Positions 54,348 to 63,287 of a DNA stretch of 64,000 bases are shown here, in pieces. Source of the stretch: Brachybacterium equifaecis. Lineage in GTDB: Bacteria; Actinomycetota; Actinomycetes; Actinomycetales; Dermabacteraceae. The notes beneath the pieces are model-generated. The model did no database searches. It saw only the letters and a program-made list of their open reading frames with translations, and was not told the origin of the DNA. The stretch is from the NCBI RefSeq assembly GCF_023509525.1, contig NZ_JAKNCJ010000001.1:682001-746000 (forward strand). Direction: 5' to 3'. The translations under genes and the position numbers were made by a program. Position 1 is the first letter of the stretch. Each line of letters opens with the position of its first letter.

Positions 54348-56414
54348 TCAGTCCTTCCAGGTGCGGCGGTCGCTCTCCATCCGCGTGCCGATGAACAGCG
54401 AGACGGCGCCGGCGAAGCTGATCAGCACCGCGATCGTGCCGTAGACGATCGCGGTGGACGAGGAGCTCGGCAGGAGCCCCGTGAGCAGCGAATTGATCCC
54501 GGCGCTCCCTTCCGACCCGCTCCCCGCGGATGCGGCGAGCGCCGGATCCACCTGCACCACCGCGGAGGCCAGATACGGCACTCCCTGGGCGTCCTCCACC
54601 CTGTAGAAGACGGGCGTGGCGCGGCCGGAGAAGCCGTCGGCCGGAGTGAACGTGAGCACGCCGTCGCTGCTCACCACGTACTCGCCCTCGCGCGGGATCA
54701 CCAGGCGGGTGCCGCGGAATCGGTCGAGCTCGCCCAGGTTCGCGGCCTGCAGCGAGAGCAGGCGCGCGCTGGACGCCTGCAGGGGGCTGGCCGCGGATCC
54801 GGCGGTGTCGTTGGCCAGGAGATCAACCGCGGCCGAGCGCCCCGGCGCCGTCGCGATCTCGTCGTCCCGCAGGGTCGGGGTCGCCGCGCTGACCAGGGCG
54901 GTGAGCTGACCGCTGACCGGGTTCCCGGCGTGCACGCCGGTGCCCGTGATCCGCACGGTGCTGGTCGCGCCCGCCTCGAGATCGGACTCCGGCGTCAAGG
55001 TGATGGTGCCGCTCTCGCGGTCGATCTCCCACAGTCCCTGACCGGGGATCGCCATGGTCAGGCCGTCCTCGGCGAGCACGGCTCCGGGAGCGGCGCCCTC
55101 CGCGCTGAGCCGCAGCGAGTCCTTCGCGACGCCCCCTGCCGGCCCCGAGGGCGCGAGGGGGCGGAAGACGATCTGCGCGCCCGGCTTCGCGGCGGAGACG
55201 AGATCGAACAGCGCCGGGTACCCGATCGTCAGCAGGGCCGTTCCCGCCGACTGGCCCTCCGCGTCGGCCCCGGTGATGCCCATCGGCGCGGCCTCGATCA
55301 CGGACGCCGACTCGGGGGTGAACGTGACCTCCCCCGCCTCGCGGTCCAGGGACCAGCGGCCCTGTCCGTCCACGATCACCTCGGTGCCGTCGGCGTTCAC
55401 GCGCGCCATCCCTGGCTGCGGATCCTGCGTGGTGCCGCTCGTGCGCGCGTTCGCCGTCGGCCCCCCGACGGGGACCAGCCGCAGCGTGTTCGGGGAGACG
55501 TTCTGCTGGTTGTCCCGGACCGGGAAGGAGACCGGCTGCCCGAAGGGTGCGGCGCGCACCATGTCGGCGAGCACGGGGGTGACGATCGAGATGCTGCCCG
55601 TGCGCAGGGTGGCGCCGGCCTCGTTGTCGGCGAGATAGCGCAGGGTCGTGGGCTGGCGGCCCAGATGGGAGGCCGCGGGGGTGAACTCCACGGCGCCGGT
55701 CGCGGCGTCGTACTGCCAGACCCCCTCCTCGGGGATGACGATGCGGGAGTCGTCCTCGGTGACGGTGGAGCCGGCGGGCATGCCGTCGAGCAGGAGATGG
55801 ATCCTCGCGACACCGGCGCCGCTCTCCCAGAGGTCGACGCTCACAGCGGCCCCGGCTCCCGCGGTGACCTGCAGCTCCACCGCGTCGGTGGGCTGCAGGC
55901 GGAACTCGGCGGGCAGCGAGCGGGTGCCGTGCACGCTCGCGACAGTGATCGCGATCGGGGAGAACCCGGGATCGGGCGACGCATCTGGAGTGAACACCAG
56001 GTCGGTGCCCAGCACCGACCACGTGCCCTCCCCCGCGACCGTCATCGCGGTGCCGTCCTCGGAGAGCGCCATGTCATCGAGCTGCTGCTCCGTGGCGCCG
56101 TCGGGCACCGCCAGGCGGGCCGAGGCGAGATCGAGCTCGCCCTCGACGCTGTCGGTGATGAGGTCCGCGACCGGGATGCGGTTGACGATGCCCGGCGCGA
56201 TGTCGACCGTGCGCTCCGACCTCGGGAGCTCGAAGGGACCGTCCTCGCCGAGCGCGAGGGCGGCCGACGGGACGAGCATCGGACTGCCCGCGAGCACCGC
56301 CGCGGCGACTAGTCGGAGGAGAGGGCGGGGGCGACGGCCGGGGCGACCGGGCCACGGCGGGCTGCCCGGGCACGGAGCATCCGCGGCAGGGGGGATCAGC
56401 GGGGCGCCAGGCAC
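54348..56414 (-). CDS. Surface protein with about five CshA-type fibril repeats and a C-terminal membrane anchor
   Basis: A 688-aa exported protein. A basic N-terminus and helix (LLRLVAAAVLAGSPMLVP) form the signal. The body holds about five repeats of roughly 105-130 residues; each ends with a W/Y-x-x-x-x-x-x-G-x-x-x-FTP block (GTWSVLGTDLVFTPD, GVWQYDAATGAVEFTPA, GRWSLDREAGEVTFTPE, GLWEIDRESGTITLTPE, YVVSSDGVLTFTPADGF). The last one, GFSGRATPVFYRVEDAQG, matches the CshA fibril repeat of streptococcal adhesins. The end is a helix (IVYGTIAVLISFAGAVSLFI) plus a short basic tail, with no LPXTG motif. Likely an adhesin or fibril anchored in the membrane. Confidence 0.82.
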   Translation of the reverse strand: MPGAPLIPPAADAPCPGSPPWPGRPGRRPRPLLRLVAAAVLAGSPMLVPSAALALGEDGPFELPRSERTVDIAPGIVNRIPVADLITDSVEGELDLASARLAVPDGATEQQLDDMALSEDGTAMTVAGEGTWSVLGTDLVFTPDASPDPGFSPIAITVASVHGTRSLPAEFRLQPTDAVELQVTAGAGAAVSVDLWESGAGVARIHLLLDGMPAGSTVTEDDSRIVIPEEGVWQYDAATGAVEFTPAASHLGRQPTTLRYLADNEAGATLRTGSISIVTPVLADMVRAAPFGQPVSFPVRDNQQNVSPNTLRLVPVGGPTANARTSGTTQDPQPGMARVNADGTEVIVDGQGRWSLDREAGEVTFTPESASVIEAAPMGITGADAEGQSAGTALLTIGYPALFDLVSAAKPGAQIVFRPLAPSGPAGGVAKDSLRLSAEGAAPGAVLAEDGLTMAIPGQGLWEIDRESGTITLTPESDLEAGATSTVRITGTGVHAGNPVSGQLTALVSAATPTLRDDEIATAPGRSAAVDLLANDTAGSAASPLQASSARLLSLQAANLGELDRFRGTRLVIPREGEYVVSSDGVLTFTPADGFSGRATPVFYRVEDAQGVPYLASAVVQVDPALAASAGSGSEGSAGINSLLTGLLPSSSSTAIVYGTIAVLISFAGAVSLFIGTRMESDRRTWKD

Positions 56415-56463
56415 CGCCCCACGCTATCAGCGGTGCCTGCCGCCAGGCCGCGCGGCACCGCCC

Positions 56464-56469
56464 TAGAGT
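56464..56469 (+). promoter_or_regulatory. -10 box TAGAGT of a probable leaderless promoter
   Basis: Ends 7 bases before the ATG of the maltokinase-like gene; GGAGG also lies in the gap, so a ribosome site overlaps. Confidence 0.45.
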
Positions 56470-56476
56470 GGAGGCC

Positions 56477-58051
56477 ATGGACCGTCAGCGCCCCGCCTCC
56501 GCCGCCCTTCCCGACTCCGCCATCGAGCCTCTGCTCGTGTCCGCTCTGGACGCGATCGCCCAGTGGATTCCTGCGCAGCGCTGGTTCACGGCGAAGGCGG
56601 GAGGCGCTCCCCGGCTCGAGCTGCTCGCCTGGGCCGTGCTCGAGGCGCCCGCGGACGCCCCGGGTGCTGGGGGCGCTGAGGGCGCTCTCGTCGTGAACAC
56701 GGCTCTGCGCGCCGGCGGCACCACCGACTACCAGGTGCCGCTCGTGCTGGTGCGGCGCGCCGCTGTCGGTGCCGGTGTCGAGGCGGAGCCTGGCGCGCTC
56801 ATCGGGGAGGCCTCCGATCCGTCGGACCCCGATGCCCCTTCCCTGCAGCTCGTCGACGCGGCCCGCAGCGACCTGGGGCGGCGCACGCTCCTGGCGCTGC
56901 TGGCCGACGGGGCGGGTGCGCGGCCCGCCGCGGGGGCCGCGCGCGCCGACGGGGCGGAAGCGCAGCCCATCGCGGATGGCGCGCAGCCCGGCACGGCAGG
57001 CACGCAGCAGAGCGCGGAGGGCGGCCGCGCTCTTCCCTCCCGGGACCTGCGCCTGCAGGCCGCGCCCGTCGGCGATCGCGCGGCCGGTCGCGTCACGCGC
57101 AGCCGGCTGCTGTCCGGAGAGCAGTCCAACTCCTCGATGATCTTCGATCTCGAGGGCCGCGACCCGGTGATCCTCAAGCTCTTCCGCGTCCTGCAGGAGG
57201 GCGAGAACCCGGACGTCGTGCTGCAGGGCGCGCTCGACGCCGCCGGATCGACCCGCATCGCGCCGATGGTGGGCTCGGTGCGGATGGTCTACGGCGACGC
57301 GCGCATCACCACCGATTCCCTGCTCGGCCAGGGCTTCCTGGCAGGGGTGGAGGACGCATGGCGGGTCGCTCTCGAGCAGGCCGCCGCAGGCGCCGACTTC
57401 ACCGACGGCGCTCGCACGCTCGGCGAGGCGACGGCCGAGGTGCACCGCATCCTGGGCGAAGTGCTCCCGTCCCTGCCGGCCTCCCCGGCCGACGCCGCCG
57501 CGATGGTCGAGCAGATGCTGGAGCGGCTGGACCAGGTCGCCGGACAGGTCGCAGAGGTCGCCCAGCGCCGGGAGGCTCTCGCCGCGGTGATCCGGCGCGC
57601 CGCCCAGGATGCCGTCGCCTGGCCGCCGATGCAGCGCATCCACGGCGACTACCACCTCGGGCAGGTGCTGCAGGCGCCGGGTCGGGGCTGGATCCTGCTG
57701 GACTTCGAGGGCGAGCCGATGCGTCCGCTGAGCCAGCGCGTCCTGCCCGACTGCCCGGTGCGCGACGTCGCCGGGATGCTGCGCAGCTTCGACTACGCGG
57801 GCGGCGCCGTGGCCCTGGAGCACGGGGCCGACGCCTCCGCCTGGGTTTCGCACGCGCGCGACGCCTTCCTCGCGGGCTATGCCGACGCATCAGGGATCGA
57901 TCCCGACGACGCCTCGTTCCGCACCCTCATCGCCGCGTTCGAGGCCGACAAGGCCGTGTACGAGGTGCTCTACGAGGTCAGCAACCGCCCCGATTGGCTG
58001 CCCATCCCGCTGGCCGCGCTGGACCGGATCACGGGAGCGACGCAGGGCTGA
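56477..58051 (+). CDS. Maltokinase-like aminoglycoside-phosphotransferase-fold protein
   Basis: A 524-aa sugar kinase resembling maltokinase (Mak/Pep2), which makes maltose-1-phosphate for the GlgE alpha-glucan pathway. The N-terminal cap domain begins with WIPAQRWFTAKAG (typical QRWFxxK). The kinase domain has IFDLEGRDPVILKLFRVL, the catalytic IHGDYHLGQVL and metal-binding WILLDFEGEPMRPL. An Ala/Gly-rich insert lies near residues 150-190. No treS or glgE lies in the window; a link to trehalose metabolism is inferred from family. Confidence 0.83.
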   Translation: MDRQRPASAALPDSAIEPLLVSALDAIAQWIPAQRWFTAKAGGAPRLELLAWAVLEAPADAPGAGGAEGALVVNTALRAGGTTDYQVPLVLVRRAAVGAGVEAEPGALIGEASDPSDPDAPSLQLVDAARSDLGRRTLLALLADGAGARPAAGAARADGAEAQPIADGAQPGTAGTQQSAEGGRALPSRDLRLQAAPVGDRAAGRVTRSRLLSGEQSNSSMIFDLEGRDPVILKLFRVLQEGENPDVVLQGALDAAGSTRIAPMVGSVRMVYGDARITTDSLLGQGFLAGVEDAWRVALEQAAAGADFTDGARTLGEATAEVHRILGEVLPSLPASPADAAAMVEQMLERLDQVAGQVAEVAQRREALAAVIRRAAQDAVAWPPMQRIHGDYHLGQVLQAPGRGWILLDFEGEPMRPLSQRVLPDCPVRDVAGMLRSFDYAGGAVALEHGADASAWVSHARDAFLAGYADASGIDPDDASFRTLIAAFEADKAVYEVLYEVSNRPDWLPIPLAALDRITGATQG

Positions 58052-58160
58052 GCCCCGGAGGCCTCCCCGTCGGCCGACCCAGAGCGCACCTGACCAGGCC
58101 CGAGCCCCGCCCGCCACGGCACCTGAGCAACCCCCGGCCCCTCGAGTCGCACGGTCCCAT

Positions 58161-58220
58161 CGCCGAGATCCGGCTGACGAGGCGAGACCCCCCGATTTCG
58201 ACTCGCCAGTTGGATCTCAA
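58161..58220. repeat. Degenerate 60-bp repeat, left copy
   Basis: Ungapped alignment to 59576-59635 gives 40 of 60 identical positions. GAGATCC (58165) pairs with GGATCTC (58212) and GGCGAG with CTCGCC, so this copy folds into a two-part hairpin; it may also terminate the maltokinase transcript. Confidence 0.55.
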
Positions 58221-58292
58221 GGGGGCCAGGGCGGTGCCTCCCGAGCGCTTCCTGGGTGACTTCGCCTGCTGTACACGCGGGGCCGGGATTCC

Positions 58293-59417
58293 TCAGCGCG
58301 CCATCCGGCCCGAGTAGTCCATCGCGCCTTCGAGGAGTACCCGACCTCGCCAGGATCCCACTGGAGGAACAGGCACGCCCCGCTCGGTGCAGCTCCGATG
58401 GAGCCGGGTCAGGAACTCGTCCGGATGCACCAGATCCGCTCCGGTCATTCTCCGCAGCAGCCAGCCTGAAGCCGCGAGCCCATCACGGCGCTTCTCGTCC
58501 TCTCGCCACACCGAACGTCCAGTGCGGTGCACATCCCCGTCGAATTCGATCCCGACCCTCTGCGCCTCGTAGGCGCCATCTATCCGTCGGATCTTGCCCG
58601 ATAGCACGTCGAGCACGGGCAGGTTCACCGTGGGCTCCGGGAATCCTGCAGCCACAATCAGTAGGCGCGCGTACGTCTCAGCCGGCGATTCCACCCCCTC
58701 CCGGGCGTCGGAGAGAGCCCGCCGCAGGGCACGCGATCCCCGCCTTCCTGCGGGGGCTGCTGCGACGTGCTCCCGGATCGCGGCGCGCGTGAGGAGGTGT
58801 CGGCCACCCCCGAGCTGCCTCGCGCGCGGGCTCAGGATGCTGTCCACCGCAGCGACGAGATCCGAGTGGCCAAGCAGCCCGGCGAGCTCCCACAGCACTT
58901 CCAGTGGGTGGGAGACCAAGAATCCGTCGTGCTGCAGGCGAAGTTCGGGCGTGCCCCGATGGACCCGGACACGAGGACCTGCAGCAGGATGGTGAGGCGC
59001 GGGGACGCGCACGTGCAGGGGAGGTTGCAGCGGGTTTCGCGGCACCGCAGCTCCCGTTCGAGAATCGATGCGCCCGGGCTGGACACGCGGCAGATGGAAA
59101 GCTATCCCGCCATCTGCAGACGCAGGAAGAGCGATCCCCATGAGAGCAGCAGCGGTCGTATGGCTGAGCACCACACCGGGGAGCACCTGCGTCTGTAGCA
59201 CGTGGCACATCTGCCGCACACCTGCCGGCACCTCGGTGAGCGTGTAGAACCCTGGAAACACTCGCGTGAACTCCGAGCTCGCGAGCCTTCGGCTGGTGAC
59301 GCCGCGGTCGAGGAGCGCTTCCCGGCTCAGCACCAAGCGCCCCAGCGAACTGGGGCGTGCGGAAGCCCGCCTGCGAGGACTGAGAGCAGAGTGCTCACTA
59401 CCGGGAGAGGAGGACAT
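58293..59417 (-). CDS. AbiEi-like / DUF559-domain protein
   Basis: A 374-aa protein. The N-terminal half resembles the AbiEi antitoxin-type winged helix region (SREALLDRGVTSRRLASSEF, VFPGFYTL, VLSHTTAAALMGIALP). The C-terminal half matches DUF559, a Vsr-like PD-(D/E)xK nuclease fold: RIDGAYEAQRVGIEFDGDVH, then WREDEKRRDGLAASGWLLRR. Such proteins are frequent in actinobacteria, with unknown role and possible defence links. TAGCGT lies 6 bases before the ATG (leaderless). No AbiEii partner adjoins it. It is flanked by two copies of a degenerate 60-bp repeat. Confidence 0.75.
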   Translation of the reverse strand: MSSSPGSEHSALSPRRRASARPSSLGRLVLSREALLDRGVTSRRLASSEFTRVFPGFYTLTEVPAGVRQMCHVLQTQVLPGVVLSHTTAAALMGIALPASADGGIAFHLPRVQPGRIDSRTGAAVPRNPLQPPLHVRVPAPHHPAAGPRVRVHRGTPELRLQHDGFLVSHPLEVLWELAGLLGHSDLVAAVDSILSPRARQLGGGRHLLTRAAIREHVAAAPAGRRGSRALRRALSDAREGVESPAETYARLLIVAAGFPEPTVNLPVLDVLSGKIRRIDGAYEAQRVGIEFDGDVHRTGRSVWREDEKRRDGLAASGWLLRRMTGADLVHPDEFLTRLHRSCTERGVPVPPVGSWRGRVLLEGAMDYSGRMAR

Positions 59418-59423
59418 GCAGCG

Positions 59424-59429
59424 ACGCTA
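59424..59429 (-). promoter_or_regulatory. -10 box TAGCGT of a probable leaderless promoter
   Basis: On the minus strand TAGCGT ends 6 bases before the ATG of the AbiEi/DUF559 gene. Confidence 0.55.
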
Positions 59430-59575
59430 GAAGCTTCGGAGCACCGCCGTCCCCGCCACCTCTTCGATTGTGGACCCCGAAGGTCGGGGAGGGTTCGCCC
59501 ACACGCACGCTTCGGACAAGTCAGCGGCGCCTCGCCTACCCCTGCACCGCCGCCCTCGCCATCCTTCCGCTACCC

Positions 59576-59635
59576 CGCCGAAATCCAGCCCAGGAGCCGA
59601 GATGGACGCATCTCGACTCCTGACGTGACTCTCAA
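59576..59635. repeat. Degenerate 60-bp repeat, right copy
   Basis: Partner of 58161-58220; here the fold centres on AGGAGCCGAGATG pairing with CATCTCGACTCCT around a 4-base loop. Confidence 0.55.
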
Positions 59636-59721
59636 CGAGCATCGACGAGGTAGGGCAGGAGGCTGGTGTGGTGGTGGGCGGGCGCTCGGCGCAGCCCGCC
59701 CCGCCCCAACCCCGCCCCCGC

Positions 59722-62700
59722 TCAGCCGACGGGCACGAACTCGATCGGGCTCACGCTCGAGTAGCGGTCCTCGCGGATCGCGACCACGCCCACGCCGCCG
59801 ATGAACGGGGCGAGGGCCTGGGGGTTCTTGCCGGGGTTCGCGAGGATGACCTGGAAGCCGAAGTGGCGGAAGGACTCCATCGCGGCGGTGATGAACTTGC
59901 CCGCGCCCTTCGAGAACGCTTCATCGATGATGATCGGCGCGTAGCGGGGCACGTCGACGCCGGTGCCGGCGAGCTGGTAGCGCAGGGCGGCAGCCAGGCA
60001 GAAGGTGGTGAGGCGCTCGTTCTGACCGCCCGAGAGCGGTCCGCCGGACTCGTGGGCGTGCACCACGACGCCGGTCGCGTCGACCTCCTCGGCGTGGAAG
60101 TGCACGTGGCGCCGCACGTCGAGGATCGCGCGGGAGACCTGATCCTCCTGCGTGCGCGCCGCGGAGATCATCTCCATCAGGCGCCGCAGCGACAGGAACC
60201 GCTCCTCGGCGAGCTCGCGGTCGCGGGTCATGTCGTGCTCGACCGTCCCGGAGACCGCGGCCTCCAGGGTCGAGCGGAACTCGTCGAGCGCAGCGAGGTG
60301 CACCGGGCGCATCGAGAGCTGCAGGTAGCGGCCCGAGTGGAACTCGACCTGGCTGAGCAGCGCGTTGATGCGCTGCAGGCGCTTGCGGATCTCGGCGGGC
60401 TCGCGCGCGATGGCGGTGGCGAGCGCCTGGACGTCGCCGAGCGTGTTGCCGGTGAAGAAGTCGAAGAACCGGTCCTCGACCTCGGGGAGCTTCTCCTCCT
60501 CGATCCGCCGGAGGATCGCGAGGTGGTCGTCGGCCGCATCCAGAGTCGCGTCGGTGTCGCCGGCCTCGGCGGGCCAGCGCCGCGCGAACTCGCGCATCGC
60601 CGTGCGCATGTCCTCCTCGGCGCGCGAGGTGCGGCGGGTGAGATCCACGAGCTCCGCGTCGAGGGTCGCAGCAGCGTCCTTCGTGACCTGGTCGATGTTG
60701 GAGAGCACCAGAGCGGGGGCGATCGCCGAGAAGCGATCGGCGAGCTCCTCCTCCACCTCGGGACTGAGCTCCCTCTCGGCGAGCCGTCCGCGCGCGGCCG
60801 TGAGTCGCTCTGCAGCCCGATCGGTCTGCTCGGTGAGCTTGCCGGCGGTGCGCACGACCTCCAGCAGCTCCTCGTCGGCGTCGGCGATGGCCTGCTCGAC
60901 GTCGTCGACCTGACGGGCGAGGTCGGCGAGGGCCTCCGAGCCCGACTCCGCGGCGCGCACCATGTCGCGCAGGTTCGCGATGCGCCGGGCGATCGACGCG
61001 GCGTCGATGTCATCCCAGGTCACGGCGCTGAGAGCCTGGAGGGCGAAGAGCCGCTCCCGTCGGCGCTCCGCGTCGGCCTCGACGTCCTTGCGGCGCGCCT
61101 GCGCCTCGAACAGGGCCTGCTCGGCGCGGGTGCGCTCCGCTTCGAAGACGCTGCGCTTGCCGCGGTTGTCGAAGCCCAGCACCCACTGCGAGCGGTCGTT
61201 GATGGCGCGGTCGGTGTTCTTCTCGTGGCGCGAGGCCGAGTGCTTGATCTGGCCCGAGCGCAGCACGGCGCGCGGCAGGCGCGTGAACTCCTCGAGGCTC
61301 TCCGCGCAGGCGTAGTCCATGCGCGCGGCGATCTCGCCGGCGAGCCAGCCGTGGAACTCGCCGTCCTTGACGTCGATCTTCGCGGCGAGGGTGCGCTCGT
61401 CGATGCGGCGCACGGGCTGGCGCAGGTCGGTGTCGATGCGGTTGTAGGAGATGCGGCGCCGCAGCTTCGTGCGGTCGATGACCCCGGCGACCTCCCGGTA
61501 CACGCGCTCGGGCACGAGGATCGAACGGGCGAGCCCGCGCAGCGCCTGCTCGGCCGCGGCCGTCCACTCCTCCTCGCCGTCCTTGACCTGCAGCAGCTCC
61601 GCGGCGAAAGGGAGGTCCGACGGGGCGATGCCGACTTCGCGGGCGATCGCGTCGCGGATCGCGACGTCCTCCGAGTGCAGGTTCGAGGCGCGCGAGGTCA
61701 GGGAGGCGAGCTCGGCGGTGGTGCGCTGGAGCGTCTCGCGCAGCTCGCGCACGGATGCCTCGGCCTCCCAGCTCTGCTCGCCGGCGCTGCGCTCCTCCTC
61801 CTCGAGGGCCGATCGCAGCGACGCGACCTCGCGCTGGGTGGCGAGGAAGAGGTCCTCGCTGACGGGAGTGCGCAGGTCGACGGTCGCGAGCTGCGCGGAG
61901 AACTCGGTGGCGCGCTCCTTGCGGCGCTCGCGCTCGACGTCGAGACCGGCGATCTGCTGCTTCCAGTCGTCGATCTCGCCGCCGCCGGCGCGTCGGCGCT
62001 GCTCCTTCAGCTGGAGGAGATCCGCGCGGGACTCGGCGAGGTCCTGCACGAGGCGGCGCTGCTGTGCGCCGACGCGGTCGCGCTCCAGGGTGAGCCGCTC
62101 CTGCTCGCTCTCGAGCAGGCGCACGAGGTGCTGGGCGGCGAAGACATCGATGTCGCTGCGGCGATCCACGAGCTCCCCGCCGCGCTCGCGCATCGCCTTC
62201 CAGGACTCGTGGGCGGTGCGCAGCGTGCGCAGGAGGTCGCGCTGCTCGCGCGCGTTGACGAGGGCGTCGTGCACCTCGGAGAGGTTGTGGAAGTTCGCGA
62301 GCGCCTGGTCGGCGAGCTCGAAGGTGCGCGGCTCCTCCAGCATGTAGTCGCGCAGCAGGGCGTTGACGTCGCCCAGCTCCTTGGCGCTTTGGATCTTGTG
62401 GAGGAGGCCGAGGGCCTTCTCGTCGGGGATGCCGAGGAGCTGGCAGAACTTCGCGCGGTACTCGCGGAACTGGCGGAAGGTCTCGGTGCCCGGATGCGCG
62501 GCCTCCAGCGCCTTGCCCTCGATCTGCGTGGAGACGAACTGGCGCAGATCCGTGACATCCAGCGGCTGCCGTGCGATGACGTACAGGCTCTTCACGTCGG
62601 AGTCGGCGCTGTGCCCGGCATGCAGGAGCAGCAGGCGGGTGAGCTGCACCGTGCCCCCCTCGCCGTCGGAGTAGCGCAGGGTGATGACCGAGAGCGTGGA

Positions 62701-63120
62701 CTTCTCGCGCAGCACCTCCTGGCTGAACTCGCCGGTCGCGGCGTCGTAGTGCATGGCCCAGGCGCCGCGCACGTAGCTGGCGACAGTGCGGCGGTACTTC
62801 GAGCGCGCGGGCCCGGCGTCCGACGCCGCGGCGTTGAAGTGCAGGGTGCGCGGAGGTGTCAGCAGCGCGCTGATCGCGTCCAGCAGCGTCGACTTGCCGG
62901 TGCCGGGGCCGCCGGTGAGGAAGAAACCCTTGGGCGAGATCTCGAGGTCATGGGTGCCGTGGAACGTGCCCCAGTTGCTGACCTGCACGTGCGTGAGGCG
63001 CCACTGCCCGGGGTGGGGGTGGTCGGGGTCGGTGCTCACGTGGGCGCCCTCCGGCTGAGCGAGGGGCACGCCGGGCAGATCCAGGCCGCTCTGCGGGGAG
63101 TTGTCAGTAGTGGGAGGCAC
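59722..63120 (-). CDS. JetC/MksF-like SMC-type ATPase (Wadjet/MukB family), solitary
   Basis: A 1132-aa SMC-like ATPase resembling JetC of Wadjet plasmid-defence systems (MksF/EptC). Walker A is FFLTGGPGTGKSTLLDAISA near residue 68; the signature PLSGGQNERLTTFCLAAALR and Walker B APIIIDEAFSKG sit at the C-terminus, and coiled coils fill residues 270-950. The N-terminal VSNWGTFHGTHDLE is typical. JetA, JetB and JetD partners are not adjacent. I keep the GTG at 63120 because TAGACT lies 6 bases upstream (leaderless); a GTG at 63039 with GGAGG eight bases before it is a real alternative (1105 aa). Confidence 0.85.
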   Translation of the reverse strand: MPPTTDNSPQSGLDLPGVPLAQPEGAHVSTDPDHPHPGQWRLTHVQVSNWGTFHGTHDLEISPKGFFLTGGPGTGKSTLLDAISALLTPPRTLHFNAAASDAGPARSKYRRTVASYVRGAWAMHYDAATGEFSQEVLREKSTLSVITLRYSDGEGGTVQLTRLLLLHAGHSADSDVKSLYVIARQPLDVTDLRQFVSTQIEGKALEAAHPGTETFRQFREYRAKFCQLLGIPDEKALGLLHKIQSAKELGDVNALLRDYMLEEPRTFELADQALANFHNLSEVHDALVNAREQRDLLRTLRTAHESWKAMRERGGELVDRRSDIDVFAAQHLVRLLESEQERLTLERDRVGAQQRRLVQDLAESRADLLQLKEQRRRAGGGEIDDWKQQIAGLDVERERRKERATEFSAQLATVDLRTPVSEDLFLATQREVASLRSALEEEERSAGEQSWEAEASVRELRETLQRTTAELASLTSRASNLHSEDVAIRDAIAREVGIAPSDLPFAAELLQVKDGEEEWTAAAEQALRGLARSILVPERVYREVAGVIDRTKLRRRISYNRIDTDLRQPVRRIDERTLAAKIDVKDGEFHGWLAGEIAARMDYACAESLEEFTRLPRAVLRSGQIKHSASRHEKNTDRAINDRSQWVLGFDNRGKRSVFEAERTRAEQALFEAQARRKDVEADAERRRERLFALQALSAVTWDDIDAASIARRIANLRDMVRAAESGSEALADLARQVDDVEQAIADADEELLEVVRTAGKLTEQTDRAAERLTAARGRLAERELSPEVEEELADRFSAIAPALVLSNIDQVTKDAAATLDAELVDLTRRTSRAEEDMRTAMREFARRWPAEAGDTDATLDAADDHLAILRRIEEEKLPEVEDRFFDFFTGNTLGDVQALATAIAREPAEIRKRLQRINALLSQVEFHSGRYLQLSMRPVHLAALDEFRSTLEAAVSGTVEHDMTRDRELAEERFLSLRRLMEMISAARTQEDQVSRAILDVRRHVHFHAEEVDATGVVVHAHESGGPLSGGQNERLTTFCLAAALRYQLAGTGVDVPRYAPIIIDEAFSKGAGKFITAAMESFRHFGFQVILANPGKNPQALAPFIGGVGVVAIREDRYSSVSPIEFVPVG

Positions 63121-63126
63121 CGCAGA

Positions 63127-63132
63127 AGTCTA
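63127..63132 (-). promoter_or_regulatory. -10 box TAGACT of a probable leaderless promoter
   Basis: On the minus strand TAGACT ends 6 bases before the GTG of the jetC-like gene. Confidence 0.5.
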
Positions 63133-63287
63133 CCGAGCGAGCCTCCGGGGATATCTGCGGCCTGCGACCCGCAGAACCTCGCAAATGCGACACATGCCGG
63201 ATTGCGGCACCAAACGAATGCGACCTGCACACCTCTACCCCCTGAACCCCTAGACAACCCGCCGGTAAGGATGTGACTGGTTGAAAT

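Larger units (their letters stand above)
59418..59721 (-). other. Gap between jetC-like and DUF559 genes
   Basis: No gene seen. It holds the leaderless promoter of the DUF559 gene, the right copy of the 60-bp repeat with its own hairpin (GAGCCGAGATG/CATCTCGACTC around 59602), and a pyrimidine-rich tract behind the jetC-like stop. Confidence 0.6.

Noticed and set aside
58293..59417. JetD partner of the JetC-like gene
   Set aside because: The protein shows AbiEi-like and DUF559 features, not the DUF3322/TOPRIM arrangement of JetD.
59668..63276. A 1202-codon plus-strand frame over the jetC-like gene
   Set aside because: The translation is low-complexity and lacks domains; the minus frame has intact ATPase motifs.
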